Assembly: GCA_963971225.1 (NCBI GenBank)
Contig: OZ020267.1
Location: 55,445,590 to 55,509,589 of the forward strand
DNA: 64,000 nt
From: Melieria omissa
Lineage: Eukaryota; Arthropoda; Insecta; Diptera; Ulidiidae
Direction of reading: 5' to 3'
The position numbers and the translations under genes are program-made. The notes beneath the pieces were generated by a model. That model was given only the letters and a program-made list of their open reading frames with translations. It was not told the origin of the DNA and ran no database searches. Positions 35,706 through 48,353 of the stretch are shown one piece after another; position 1 is the first letter of the stretch; each line of letters opens with the position of its first letter.

Positions 35706-37262
35706 TCACTATTTTTAACTGTATTGAAAATCTTTCGTAAGATACTAGATTTTTCTCGAATTACGCTGCATTCCCACCATGTAGAAACACCTTCTCCCTG
35801 GTTGGGAATTCACCAAAACAGTTCACTTGATCGGGCCCCTTTTAGTAAAAAAAATCTAATGTTTCGTAAAGCATATTTTGGACAAAAGTCGACAACCTCA
35901 ACTTGGTACCTCATATATTTATACTTTTTAAACAGACATCAATTGGAGAGAGGTTCAATTGATGAGATCGTCCTTGTTTAATGAGCCAAAAAGGCCTAAG
36001 GTTCTAACTTTTTTTTTTTGTTTTTTGAACTTTCTTTTTTGAACCTAAACAAGATTCAAGTGCCTCCACTAATGCAAAGTACTACGTTGGTTTTGCAAAG
36101 ATAAGGAGACAAGGACTAGGAGACAGAGTTCTGCGCTTCTGTAAAGGACGAACCGATTCGAAAGATGCGAATTAAAGCTTTCTTCTCATTTTAATACCCA
36201 ATTACTGGCGCACCTATTTTTGGACGCCATCACTTGTTGAGTGTTTCAGACACCCAATTAAAATTTGAAAGCACATTACTTGTGTTTCTGTTTAACATTT
36301 TTTGTTTACAAATAACCCTAAACACAAAGGCTTTTTAAAAAAAAAAAACTATTTTTTGGGAGTATTTACAGTTATTTGAACAGCATATTTAAAATTAAAT
36401 TATAAAGAGATGAAATAGTGTAGGAAATTTAAGTTTTGTGGTACACCCCCGCACGAGTGATTGTGGGTTAAGGAGCAGTAAAGAGTTGATTTATGTCTCA
36501 TATACAACTTGATTCTTTCTAATTCAAAGTTCAGAGATGTTTAACATGAACTCTGTTAAACTGAGAATACACAACTGTGAACTATTATGGTTGATTTTGA
36601 TTGATTGTTTTTGAATTCCTTTTCAATAGGAATAGTAATAAGAAATATGAAAAATTTCAACAATTCAACTTATTGAAATATTGAAGACTCAATAAACGAA
36701 CTGCACTGTTTTGTAGAATTATTTCAAAGTTGCTTCGCGGAAATGATTTTTATAGAACAACAATAACAACGTTTCGATTTCGCAGCTCATATTTTGACTT
36801 TAGCTTTTCGCAGAAAGGAAGATGCTTTTGTTTAGTGTATAAACAAGTAAAGCAAAACGTGAACGTGTGCGCTTTCCGAGTTCGGGGCGTTGCGGCTGCA
36901 TGCGCTGCACATGAGCTCGATTTTCAGTTTGAGCGAAAGCAGGCGAGCGTTGACGGACTGACAGCGGCCTGGCAGGCGAGCGGGCGGGCACAAGGGTGGC
37001 TGGCTGCTTGCCTGCACGTTTATGGGTAATTAAATAAAATGCCAACCATTTTCCGCACACAAACACACACGCTGCCCGTTCGCCAGCTAATAGCGACCAG
37101 AAGTGCAATTTGAGTGGCGGCGCATTTCGACGCGCTGGAAACTTGAAACGCAATGAAAAACGTCAAGCGATTCTGGACGACGCGACGAGAGGGCGCTGCA
37201 TGCACACTTGAAATGTCAAGGAACTGAACGGACTGTGTTGCCAATCGGACATGTCGCACAGA
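35706..37262. other. Non-coding stretch with a GC-rich island
   Basis: 36.8-37.2 kb is GC-rich and open in several frames for about 100 codons, but the peptides are low-complexity and unrecognised. Confidence 0.4.
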
Positions 37263-37874
37263 CACAACAAAAGTGACACAACTCAAAATTTTGGATTTTT
37301 CAGGAAACGAAAAAATCTGTTTTTGAGCTAAATAGACATTTTTTTTAAATAACGTATAGACCGTTCGCTGGAAAATCTTTATAGATTATGCTTTATGATA
37401 AGTTGCAAGAATTTTTTTTTTTATTTTACACTAGAAAATCCAAAATTTTGAGTTGTGACTGTTTTGTTGATACTTTAATTTAATAATTACGGAACTATTT
37501 CAAGTTATGCCACTTTTTCTGAATTTAATAATTATAAATGACAGTTAAAAAGTTGAAAGAAAAATTTTGAAAATTCATAATTAATTTTAATAATTAAAAA
37601 TATATACAAAAATTGTCAGAATTTTGCTTAAAATTAACTTAAACAAAAATTTATTTCGTCAAAAGTGATACAATTTGAGTTAGGACTCTTTTGCATTGAG
37701 CTACATTAATCAAATAGCATCAAACTTCTGACATGAAGAGAGACCTAACTGTATTTTTGCAACAGTTAATAACAACAAAATATACTGAGCTGATTGGTAG
37801 ATTTATGCATTGTGCACAGTATTAACACATAAACCCGAAAATGAAAAATTTTGAGTTGTGTCACTTTTGTAGTG
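37263..37874. mobile_element. Non-autonomous TIR element, 612 bp
   Basis: 30-bp inverted ends with one mismatch; the inner 26 bp (37267-37292 and 37845-37870) are perfect. The right end reads CACTACAAAAGTG. Partial copies of the end motif lie inside at about 37442 and 37658. AT-rich, no ORF. Confidence 0.7.
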
Positions 37875-39377
37875 CGTGTAGTACGTGTGCGGAAATATTT
37901 ATTGATTATTTGGCTATTCTCCCACTGTCCAAATTGGCCTGAATCATTTCATTTCGGCAACAATGGAAACAAAAACAAAAGCCATCATAAATAAATAACA
38001 AATGCGTTTAATGCACAGCTTTGTTTACAGACAGCGATGGCGTCGCGCCGTCGGTGGCGATGACGACAAAGCGCGCATTACAAGTTATTGACCCGCGTCG
38101 CGCAGTTAACGCGGCCAACACTACTCGTATGTACAAAAGGCAACAGCAGAAGTCAAGCGCCGCGTGTGATGAAGTTTTTATATGTATGTCTGACTATAAA
38201 AATGAATTATGACATTACACACTTACGATCACTCATTACGAAAAGATGATTTCGCGATTGTGTAACCGCATTGTGAGCGCGCATGCAAAATAGCAACAAC
38301 AACAACAGAAACAGCAAAATGTTTAGGCCACGCAACAGGCTGATTGTTGCCTGCAGCCAGACACAACAACGAACCGCAATTGGCAGCAGCGCCGAAAAGC
38401 ACGAACCATAACAAAACCCTCAATGCAAACACGGCCATGTTTTGCGTCAGTTCACACTTTTGGGCTGCATTGCGAGCAAATATTGTGTACCATAATTTGA
38501 TAATAATTTACATGCACGCGCACACATACACAGACAGACAAACAGACACACACAGACTGACAGAGAAGCGCCGACAATGAGGGAAATTTGCCAGGGCCGA
38601 AAAACTAAAGAAATTTGCTAACAAGCAAACTAGTGAACTCATGTTATATAACGCAAAAAATGTTGGTTTTTCCCAACGATGAAATAGCGAAATAAAACGG
38701 TCGAAACCTACATTGTATGCTGCAGTTGAAAAGTCAGCGTACATTTTCACTTTTATGCACCGTGTATGGTGCGTCCATGGTTTATTGCCTTTTGGGCGGC
38801 AACATTGGAGACCATCAACGCCCATGACTGCGTTTCTTGACTGCTACCACAACGAGTGATGATGGACGCGATAAAAGATTTCCAACCACCACATAACTGA
38901 GCGGGAAAATTACTATGCGGCATGCGGCGCGGCGCAACGCAAAGTCAATGAACTCAAAACCGATAAAACAATGCCATGATGAGGCGCAATCAATTTGTCA
39001 TCATTCAGTACACACATACTTAAGTAGATTGCAAATATGCTGGTGTCCCAAGTGAATTGACAGTCAGTTTAAGGAGATTTCATGTAGGAAAATATAGGCT
39101 CTTTGGAAGCTCTCATTTGACAATTGCTGCCAAACAAAACTGAAGTTTACGAACTAAAGGAAAAAAGTTGAACTGGTTTTCAGCTCTGTGAGTTGTAAAT
39201 GTTTTTGAAGTTGCATTTTATCTTTAAAAAAACAACAGCACTGATATTTGCTTAAAAAAACGAACTGAACAAATTTGTTTGACTTTTTTTGAACTTTTTC
39301 ATGGCCCGAAATTACAAACAAAAAGGATTTTATAAAATATGACATAACTAACATTGAATCGCTTCGAACCATCTTGC
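37875..39377. other. Non-coding stretch
   Basis: Contains an ACAGAC-type microsatellite near 38520-38570. No gene signal. Confidence 0.5.
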
Positions 39378-40300
39378 AACTGTATTCATGTTAAAGCGAA
39401 ATCATTTCTCTCTAAAAATCAGTATGTGTCATTTTGCTAAAGTGCAAACGACATACTTTCTCTGTGCTGTAATCATGTCAACATTTGTGTTAACAAAACA
39501 CAATTTGCGAAAAGCGCTGCGCATTCTACATGACAACGCTCCATTTGTGGAAAAAGTAGTCAAGGAAACTTTGGAGGCGGTTCAATGCAATGTTCTTTCC
39601 CACCTACTTTATTTATCAGACATTGCACCATCGGACTACAACTTGTTCTGGTCGAAGACTCAGGGTCTGGACACGCAGCATTCACTTCTTACGAAGAAGC
39701 CAAAATTTTAATCAATTTTTGGATCGGTTCAAAACACAAAGAATTTATTCAACGCGAAATCTATCTGCTCCCTTTCAGATGGTTAAAAAGTTGCACCTAA
39801 TGATCTACAAGACTTCGAGTAAAGTAGGTTAGGTTAGGTTAGGTTAGGTTGAGGTGGCTGCCTCTGTATGAGACACACTTAGGCCTCTTAACGGGCCCGT
39901 TGTGATACCACAGATTCCACCCGTTTGAAATGCGTATGCAACACTGTTTTTTCCAACATGTGATACAACACACATTTCAAACGGATGGGGAAAGGGAGGG
40001 AGGGGACCTACAGTTTAACGCCGAATCCGAACGGCGATGGGCAGTTTTTCGTTCACACTTGGAGGTTTTGCCATTGCCTGCCAAGAGCGCACTTGTGCGA
40101 TTCTTGTAATTCTCATTCCCTTCATGTGGATAGCGACAGAAGTAGATGAGTGTTGTTTCCAGCCCAAGCCAGGAATCGAACCTGGGGCGCTCGGTATGAG
40201 AAGCCAGCGCGCTACCCGCTGAGCTATCGAGGCCGGCTCGAGTAAAGTACATTGCACAAATTTTTCTGAACAATGCTTTAAAGTTACAAAAACAAACATG
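39378..40300 (+). pseudogene. Internally deleted mariner relic (copy B), split by a SINE
   Basis: Starts MSTFVLTKHNLRKALRILHDNAP: the initiator block is joined almost directly to the second catalytic Asp (HDNAP), followed by VKETLEAVQCNVLSHL and LSDIAPSDYNLFWS with the third Asp kept. The first Asp region is gone. Frameshifts follow after 39710. A SINE sits at 39827-40237. Shares its 5' flank and deletion structure with copy A at 3669-4194. Confidence 0.7.
39827..40237 (-). mobile_element. Full-length tRNA-derived SINE with (CCTAA)n tail
   Basis: A 12-bp duplication TCGAGTAAAGTA lies at 39815-39826 and 40238-40249. The minus strand starts with a tRNA-like head: A box TAGCTCAGCGGGTAGC, B box GGTTCGATTCC. 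The core is CGCCGTTCGGATTCGGC..AACTGTAGGTCCC, and it ends in four CCTAA units. It looks like a tRNA gene at first sight but lacks a closed acceptor stem and continues into a SINE body. Confidence 0.85.
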
Positions 40301-40425
40301 TATTTTTACCTCAAATGTATGAACCAGGTTACTAAAGGGTAATGAATAGGGCCATAGTTGGCCCAATGTATAACCTCTAAACTACAAAACCCCAGTGGGT
40401 CGAGTGCAAAGTCAGCATGATATAT

Positions 40426-40961
40426 TGTTACGAAAATTACTTCCCAGGTTCGTTTGGATTGTGTTTGAAAATAAAACAACTTCAATTGTTTAGCGCAAAC
40501 CGCAGTCAGAAACTAACAATCACTTTATTTACAGATTTACACTTCGTTTGTATCTACACTTGTTACCATTCGACCCCTTGCGCTGTCACTGCTGCTTTTA
40601 TACTAGTTTTCTTATCGCGCCGAAGTTTCTTGCAACTTCCAATTGGAAAACGCTCGACCATTCTCGCACAGCCCATTCCTTCGCGAACCTTGCCATATCG
40701 GACTATACCAAGCGAATTATACCAAATTTGCCGTACTTCAAAGTGCATGCCTAAAAGTATGCTTGGAAAAGCATTCGTGCATAGAAAAGCATGCACCTTA
40801 TCGTTTCAATATTTTAACAAATGTTTGGATAAGCTCTACTATCCTTTAGGGTCAAGAATGTGAGTCCTACTTTTATCAGGCTGTTCATTGAAGTTATTAC
40901 CGAACACTGGCACCATTTGTTCAGTGAGCGGCGTTGGTGAAGAAGAAACAGGGACGCTACA
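40426..40961 (-). mobile_element. Candidate solo LTR
   Basis: Minus strand starts TGTAGCGTCCC, has TATAAAAGCAGCAGTGAC about 35-40 bp before a plausible start, AATAAA further on (CTGTAAATAAAGTGA) and ends TTTTCGTAACA. TG...CA borders, a TATA box and a poly(A) signal in that order are the layout of an LTR. No flanking duplication was recognised and no internal retrotransposon genes are nearby. Confidence 0.5.
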
Positions 40962-41095
40962 ATGCTTTTAATGGTTTACATTGCTTTCTAGTCTGAGCGA
41001 CACAGCAAACCCTGAATTTCTAAAACTGCTAAACTTCATCAAGAAGTCGAATTGGTTAATTGATAAAATAGTTTATCCACCTATGTTCTATGAAG

Positions 41096-41462
41096 CCGGC
41101 TTTGAAAGTCCAGTGTGGAACGCGCTGTCTTGTCACACCAGAGGCCTAGGTTCGATTCCCAGCTCGGGCTGGTGAAATAATCATCCACTTCTATCGCTAT
41201 CCACATGAAGGAGGTGAGAATTACAGGAATCTTGGCAGTCAATAGCAAAACCTATAAGTGTAAAAGAAAAACTGCCAACCGCCGTTCGGAATCGACGTTT
41301 AACTGTAGGTCCCCCTTCCCCCTCTCTCCTACCCCCATCCGCTTGAAATGTGTGTTGTAACACATGTTGGAAAAAAAAGTATTACATACACATTTTAAAA
41401 TGGTTGAAATATTTGGTATCACAATGGGCCTCTAAAGTCTCCGAGTGTGTCTCCTGACGTAA
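41096..41462 (+). mobile_element. Second SINE of the 39.8 kb family
   Basis: Plus orientation; B box AGGTTCGATTCCCAGC, core CGCCGTTCGGAATCGACG..AACTGTAGGTCCC. Flanks CCTATGTTCTATGAAG (41080-41095) and CCTATGTGTATGAAG (41463-41477) look like a decayed target duplication. The A-box half is eroded. Confidence 0.75.
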
Positions 41463-41548
41463 CCTATGTGTATGAAGAGACTCACCTAGGGGTTTGTCAG
41501 ACCACCGAATGAAAGTGCGTCTTACTTAGTGCGGTTCTTACTTTGGAT

Positions 41549-41700
41549 CAGTGGCGGATTCAGGGGGAGAGGTTTGGTGTTGAAACCCCCCGAAATATTA
41601 GGATCGACTTTGAAACTAAATACAAATTAAAAGGCATTTTATAAATATTAAATAATTAGTTTTTGAACTCCCCGCCCGAAATATTTTTCTGAATCCGCTG
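41549..41700. mobile_element. hAT MITE, 152 bp, perfect 8-bp TSD
   Basis: CTTTGGAT at 41541-41548 and 41701-41708. Ends CAGTGGCGGATTCAG and CTGAATCCGCTG are inverted (one mismatch). Non-coding. This is the clearest hAT insertion in the window. Confidence 0.88.
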
Positions 41701-41831
41701 CTTTGGATCGATATGAACTTCTTCGTTTCCGTAAAAACAGATCATTTAAAATAGGTTAGATTCGACAGATTGGCAAAAGATTAATTGATTTAATAAGATT
41801 TCAACGCAGATGTGAAGAACACATTGGTTAA

Positions 41832-42456
41832 CCCTTTCGTGCACATAAGAGTTACAGCTATGGTACGGGGAAACTGTTTACAGTTCATAGGGTCCTGAGC
41901 CGCGCTGAATCCGAATCCGAGATCAGATTTTGGAACTTCAAGATGGTGGATCCAATATGGCGGACGGTAAAGTCAAAAATTCGAGATTTTGAAAAACAAA
42001 AAATGTTTTCGTATTCTACGTAAAAATACAAATACAAACTGTTCTTGGTATTTTTTCGATATCTCTCTCGGTTTTTGAGTAAAAAATTCATAAACATTCG
42101 AACATCATCAGTTTCTTACTCATGTGGTTGCAACGCCTATGTGCACGAACGGAATAGACGGCAAATAGGGCTGCGATATTTTCAAAGTAGCAGAGTCCTT
42201 CTCTGCATTTTTCGCAAAGTGTTTGTGTGTGTTTTTATTAATAAGTTTTAATCACTTTTGTTTCACTAAAATAAATGCGGCCAATTTTTGCAAAAACGAA
42301 CAAACAAATAAGTGCTGTAAAGTAAAATTTAGCTACTTTTTCCCACTTTTAATGCCAGTATTTCAAAAAAGGAATCTTGCATAGTTGATAATTACTTCCG
42401 AAATGACGGGCAATTTTACGGTTGGTTGCAGAAATGCAACTGTACCGTGTAAAGGG
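41832..42456. mobile_element. TTAA-flanked non-autonomous element (piggyBac-like), 625 bp
   Basis: TTAA at 41828-41831 and 42457-42460; ends CCCTTTCGTGCAC and (inverted) CCCTTTACACGG. The subterminal CGTGCACATA recurs inverted at about 42137. No transposase. Confidence 0.7.
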
Positions 42457-42460
42457 TTAA

Positions 42461-45313
42461 TAGCATACTCACTAAAATATGTATATCTATAATTCTTCTA
42501 AAGCCTCAGACTAGTATTAGTTTCTCTCATATCTTTTGGCATTTCATTACCTCAGATTCCCGTCAGTGCTTAACTCAAGCATGTTCCACCAATCAAGACT
42601 GTTCCGTGAACACACCTACGGCCGCACTGCAATCATAACCGTAATTTCATTCGTCAAATCTGCATGGACCAGGGACAATGTCAATGCTGGTGGTCTATTA
42701 TCTGCAGCTGGCAATTTAAATATGCGCAAAAAATGGCCAACATATGAGGGCAATAAGAGCTGTTGGCAACAAGTCAAATTGGCGAATAGCGCATTTTCGC
42801 AGCACGACCGAGTACAACCAGATTGCAGCCGGAAGGAAAGGCACAAGGCGCAAAATAATGGCCATTAAACGCCATATTGCAGATATGGCATCGATGCTGT
42901 GACAAATTTTAATGTCTGTGTGCGTGTGTGTGTGTGTGTGCGCAATGTCATGGGAGCTGGCATGGCAACAACAATGCAGCAGTTACCCGCATTTTCAGCT
43001 TTGTATGGCCAAATTTTATATTTTCTGAATAATCAGCAACAACTGCAACGGTGAATGCTGTTGGCGTGGAGTTGGCCATTAGAAACAGCAGCACAACAAC
43101 AAAAACCGCTAAAACAACCAGAACCTAACCACAACACAAGGTGAGTAATTCATGGGTAAACATGCTGAAAACAAAGAATGGCATTCACGCGAAACACGGA
43201 ACGACAAATTAAAACAGCTAAAGAGGAAGCACAAAAAAAGGCCAAGCAATTTAATGAAACCGAAAACATCGAATGCCGGGCGCTGTGCGAAATTTAAGCA
43301 AAGAAAAAGAACCATGCACAAACGTTTAGTGGTTGGCGGTCGTGTGAATGCAGCCACAACTCATTAACTGTGGCAACAACCAAACGCCAAACGCCAAACA
43401 GACAACATTAATAACACCAATCAAGATAGAAGAACAATTGTTGATATTTACCAATGAAGAGCAACAACGAAAAAGCGAGCAACAACGCAACAAATAATGT
43501 TAGAGAGAGAACACGTGCTGCTGGTCGGTTGGGCGCGGGACGCAGCTCGTCTGTTAATTTCGCACTGGCGGCGAATGAATCATGCGGATGCGCGTATCTT
43601 TGAATTCCAAATACGAATTTGTGCATGTTAATAGATTTCTGTTCACATTATTTATGAGTCGACGATTCATTAAGTTTTCTTACGAAGAATTCGTAATGAT
43701 TGGCGAACCGGTTGCGGTGACAGCGGCGACGGCATGCGGCTGAAGGAATCGTCGTTCGTCAACTTCAATGTCAATGTCAATGACTTTGATGCGTTTCGTA
43801 AGAATTAACTACGAAAAGTCATAGGTACAATAACAACGAAAAGGCAGTAAGCCAAGAGCACAAAAGAAGTGCCACAAATCGCATAAATTTATTAAACGTA
43901 AATAAACAATGCAGCAAACAGCTACACAAAACAATAGCAAAAAGTGTTGCGTAGAGCGAAAAACGCAGACAAAAAAAAAGGTAAAAACAAAATGAGAAAA
44001 TCAGAATAAGAAATCACAAAACCGGAAAAAGAATAGTTGATTAAGTTTTGTTTTGGTTGGCGTTGGCGTTGGCAGTGCGTACTGAAGTCCGAGCGCCGCA
44101 TGGGGGCCGGCTGGCCGCGTTGAGTTGGCCCTCAAGTGTGAGGTAACGTGTGTTAGTCATCGAACAAGCTTAGTTTGTGAATCTTGATGGATTGCAATTA
44201 ATGTCAAATGTTGTTGCTGGTCTGGTAGTTAAAGTCAAATGCTGATGAAAAAATTGGGCAAATTAAAAAACCAAAGGCGTTGGCAAAGGCACTTACAGTT
44301 TATTTTGTTTTTTTTTTACATATAAGTTTTGAGAGCGGTTCAACATTTGAACAGAGAAAGTCGAAATTGCCAGCGGAAACGAATAACTAAACAACATAGC
44401 AACTCAAAGTGACTGCACAGCGCGCAACAAAATTAGAAATTAATGACCGCAACCTGAAAATGACAGCACGTTCTCATTTTCAGTTTGCGCGTTGTTCCCC
44501 TTTCGCGGCTGGCTGACTGAATGGCTGACTGCTGCTTAATGCATAGTCAGTGGAGCGAATTATTAAAAGCGAAAAGGGGGAAAACTACTTTTGTTTTTGA
44601 GCAAGATTCACAAAGCGTTCCATGTGCCAATGAGCAAACGTCAGCTATGAGCTAACAACTGCAAAGCAAAGCAATCAGAAAAGTTGCAGATGAGGTCGGA
44701 GCGAGTAATTGAAATTTGTGCAAAGTTTTTAAATTGCAAACAGCGAAACGCGATAAATATGAAATATGGTTCGAAATTGGCCAAAGGCAAAGTAATAAAT
44801 ACACTTTGGAAAAAATCAATAAATTGATGATAGAAATTCGAATAACTGACGATTTTAAAATGATTATTTTAAACTCAGGCACAGGGTGATTCGAAATCTT
44901 GCAATTCGTGTTCTATTGGTAAAATGTCTTTCTCTGGATTTCCTGTGAATATTCGCTTTGCACTGGAGCTTATTAGGCACAGAGGGAAGTGAGGTGTCAT
45001 AAAAGAAATTATACTTGTGAGCTAAGTTACGAGTTGCGGAAGGTTCTGCCTGTCTTTTCGAAAAGCAGATGTGGCCCACAATGCTTAAATGATTTGGAAT
45101 ATCGAAAGAAAACTTCGTATTTAGCTGCAATTAAGAGCTGGTGGAAGTTTGATGTGGGAAGCAGGAGGAGAAGCAGATCCATCTGTGTCTGAAGTTAGCC
45201 AGAAGCAAGTGTGGGCATCATACTAAAACTATACTTGTGATAAAAATAGTGCTAAAATGATTTAAATTTGAAATATCGGCAGAAGATTTGGTATTTAGCT
45301 CTAACTAAGAGTT
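42461..45313. other. Non-coding stretch
   Basis: GT microsatellite near 42920-42940, CAA-rich sequence at 43-44 kb. TATTTAGCT.....TAAGAG recurs near 45117 and 45292, suggesting an old duplication of about 170 bp. Confidence 0.45.
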
Positions 45314-46408
45314 CACAGGGTGGTTTTGGAGGTTCAAACCCCTCTACAGTGATTCGACTCCATACACACGCGGGACAAAATTAGGAGTGGTCCGTTCTTC
45401 ATGAAATTTGGTATACCAGTTAATCATGGTCTTCTGAATTGAAATCGCCATTTTGTTTTTCTTAAACTGTTGTAGTTGAGTTGATGCCTGAGACTTAAAT
45501 TTTCAAATTTCGTCATTTTTGGAGAGCTATAGCACCAAGTGTGTTAGCTAGATTTTTCAGATTTTACGTTTAATCGGTAACGTCAACATTGATTATTCCA
45601 AAGAGTAACAGAAATTTTCTTAGAACCCTCTGGTTTTGCAATAAAAACGATAACTATAGATGTATGTTTTGCATTTTTGCAGATTTTATCATTTTTCGTG
45701 CTGATTGCATACTTTTAGGCATAAATAAAATAAATTTTGTCGAAAAATACGTGTTTCGACCACTTTTCAAATTGAATTATATTCTGAGATCGGAACATAT
45801 CGAAGGATGTAATTACATTATCCGACAAAGAAAGAATGCTTCTTAAAATAAAAAAAATCCAGAAACATACTTTCACATACTTTTTAGATATTTTCCTCTA
45901 AGTTTTGCCAATTTTCGGATTTTTAATGTAGAAAAATATTTTGAATTAAAAGTGAAGTAAAAAAGCGTAGGCTTTGTAAATTTTGAGAAAACATTAAAAG
46001 CGAAAATGGCCACAAAATGTCTTATTCTATATTGAAATTTTTAGCAACTTCTTGGTAAACATTTATTTTTAAAATTCTTTTACTCAATAGACTAAAAAAC
46101 AAAACATTTGAGATCAAATTTTTTTGAGAAAAAAGTTTCAACTTTAAGCCGCTTTTGCACAGACAGTAATTGATTTTTTGCACAGATTTTTTGGGGTTTT
46201 CTTAGTTGGAGTTCTTTCTTACAAATGACATCAAAATCGTTAAATTCTGAGACCATAAATTTTTTGAATTTTGTCTATGGAACGAATCACTGTGCCCTCC
46301 CCCAAACACAAAAATTGCTACCACAAAATATGGTTTAGAATAGAATTCGGCTCAAAAGTTGTACGCAACCCCTGTCCCCCTCAAAATGAAATCCTGCGTG
46401 CGTCACTG
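45314..46408. mobile_element. hAT-like MITE interrupted by another element
   Basis: The left part CACAGGGTGGTTTTGG..GTTCAAACC and right part ATGAAATCCTGCGTGCGTCACTG match the two halves of the 144-bp element at 32364-32507. The roughly 950 bp between them is a separate insertion. Confidence 0.6.
45347..46292. mobile_element. Nested TIR element, about 946 bp
   Basis: Ends CAGTGATTCGACTCCATA and (inverted) CAGTGATTCGTTCCATA. The interior is AT-rich with short frames only, the longest about 85 codons on the plus strand, and no recognised domain. Its target is the hAT-like MITE around it. Confidence 0.6.
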
Positions 46409-48353
46409 GAAGGAGAAGTAGAGAGAGCACATATTTAGGCTAAATTATGTCGGCAGATATTGACAGCCTGACGCTTACTTTGTTTTCGGACTACAAAGAA
46501 ATTGTGTGGCGAAGTAGATTTCAATTCTGAATTTATCGGCCGAAAACCTGTTCTACTACTTCCATCTGCGGCCATCAAAGTCGCTGTGAGCAGAGAGCGG
46601 CTGCAGACCAATGCTCGCAGATTTCTCTGTTATTATGCAGAAGGGACCGTAGGTCCTTTTTGTGTGAATCAGATTTGAGACATTTAACACTAATTTGTCA
46701 AAATTGGATCACTTTGGCTCTTTAGCACTATAGGATCAGCTTAGATTTCTTTGGAGGTCAGATCTCTACGGATCGTATCGCAATACAATGGACGTATCTC
46801 TGTCCGAGTGCTGCGTTTGCTAAGCTGTTCCAAAAACGGAGAGAAAAGAGCTAAACTCATGTAAAGCTGCAGACCTATGCGTTTTCAAATTGCTTTTCAT
46901 TCTTTAGAATAATTTAAAGTGTAGCAACTTAACAAGTCGCTCAATATCGATTTGAAAAAACTCACCGGTTTATTGAAAGATCTTGTCCATTGCCATGAAT
47001 TGGTTTCTCGTGTTGTGCTGTTCTAAATGGTCTACAGCCCATTGCCGGCTTATAGGCACCGATTGCGCTCGACGAAGCGTGACGACAGTGCGTGCATCCT
47101 ACGCATAGCCACGAAATGCTGACCTTAGCGGGCAGCATGAAATTACGCCCAGTTGAATAAAAATGCCATAAAAGGAAGCCCAACAACTTTGACATGCAAC
47201 AGCCGAAGCAGCAGCAGCAGCAACGCAACAACAATGAAAAGCAAACCCAACCAAAGCTTGTGGCTGCTGCTGTCGCTGTTGAGTGGCGCGCGATGGACTT
47301 GGATAAACTTGTGGTTGCCATTAGACATCGCCGTCAGCGCCACAGATCGGGTTTGAGTTATTCTGTGGACTGTCGAATGAATGCTGACCGCTGTCCGCCA
47401 CTGAAAACTGAATAATTCGTACTGGAATAATAAGCAAATGGCAGCAAATGGAAATTTTCCAACATTGCTGTTTGCCTTTTGTGCTTTTTGTAGCATAATA
47501 TTTATTGTAATGATGAGAACAAGCAGAAATATAATCATAACGTGGAAAACATTAAAGAAAACTAACAAATACAAACACAGAGAAGCTTCACTGACTGCAG
47601 GTTGGTGTTTCACGATTTTGCCGCGTGTTCAACGCGTAAATGGCGAGATTCCAAGTGCTTGAAATATTTTCATAATTACAGCATAATTAAAGTAAAAGAG
47701 CGGAAGAAGCAAACGCACATATAACTACAGCAAAAGTTTTAATGACTGAAAAGGGGAGGAAGGAAAAGGCGGTCAATGCTGAAATCTAATCGTGTGTGTG
47801 TCGTGGGGAGTGGGAGAAGGCAATGAGCAATGAGTAATTTGTGTGTGTGTGTGTGTGTTTGCAAATGTGCGATAATGTGGTGTAATCAATAAAATGAAGG
47901 GGTTATCGGTTAATGGAGCAATAAACGTGTTGTTGTCAATACACCACAGTTGGCAACCGCAGTGGAGACGATGATAATTGAATGGCCGCCAAATGGAATG
48001 TGCGACTTAGGAGCCAGCAACCGACTGCGTTGTTGCAACAAAATTGTATATAAATAGTTAATGAATTTTAACCTCACAATATGTGAACAAAATGCCAAGA
48101 ATAAGTGCAGTGGGCCGCAGACACAGCTGAAAAGTTCTTGGGCACAACTGCACAATTTTGGAATATAGACTTTGTGGGCGTTTTTTCTTGCCTTTATAAG
48201 TTGTTTTTAAGTATTGTTAAATGTTGGGGAAAATTTTGTGAAATAAAAATCCATTCGTTTCCTTATTGATGGTTTTAGTACTCTTCCCAGACAGTTTTGT
48301 GATTTTGTGGCTTGACACAGTTTCTTTGAGTGCGCGTCAAAGATGGACATCAG
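46409..48353. other. Non-coding stretch
   Basis: CAG/CAA-rich sequence at 47190-47290 and a GT microsatellite near 47840. The frames of 119-156 codons on the minus strand around 47 kb are low-complexity and unrecognised. Confidence 0.45.

Noticed and set aside
39821..39852. Interstitial telomere or chromosome-fusion scar (TTAGG repeats)
   Set aside because: Only four units, exactly at the tail of a SINE beside its target duplication.
40158..40237. tRNA gene on the minus strand
   Set aside because: A and B boxes are present, but there is no closing acceptor stem and the sequence continues into a SINE body with a target duplication.
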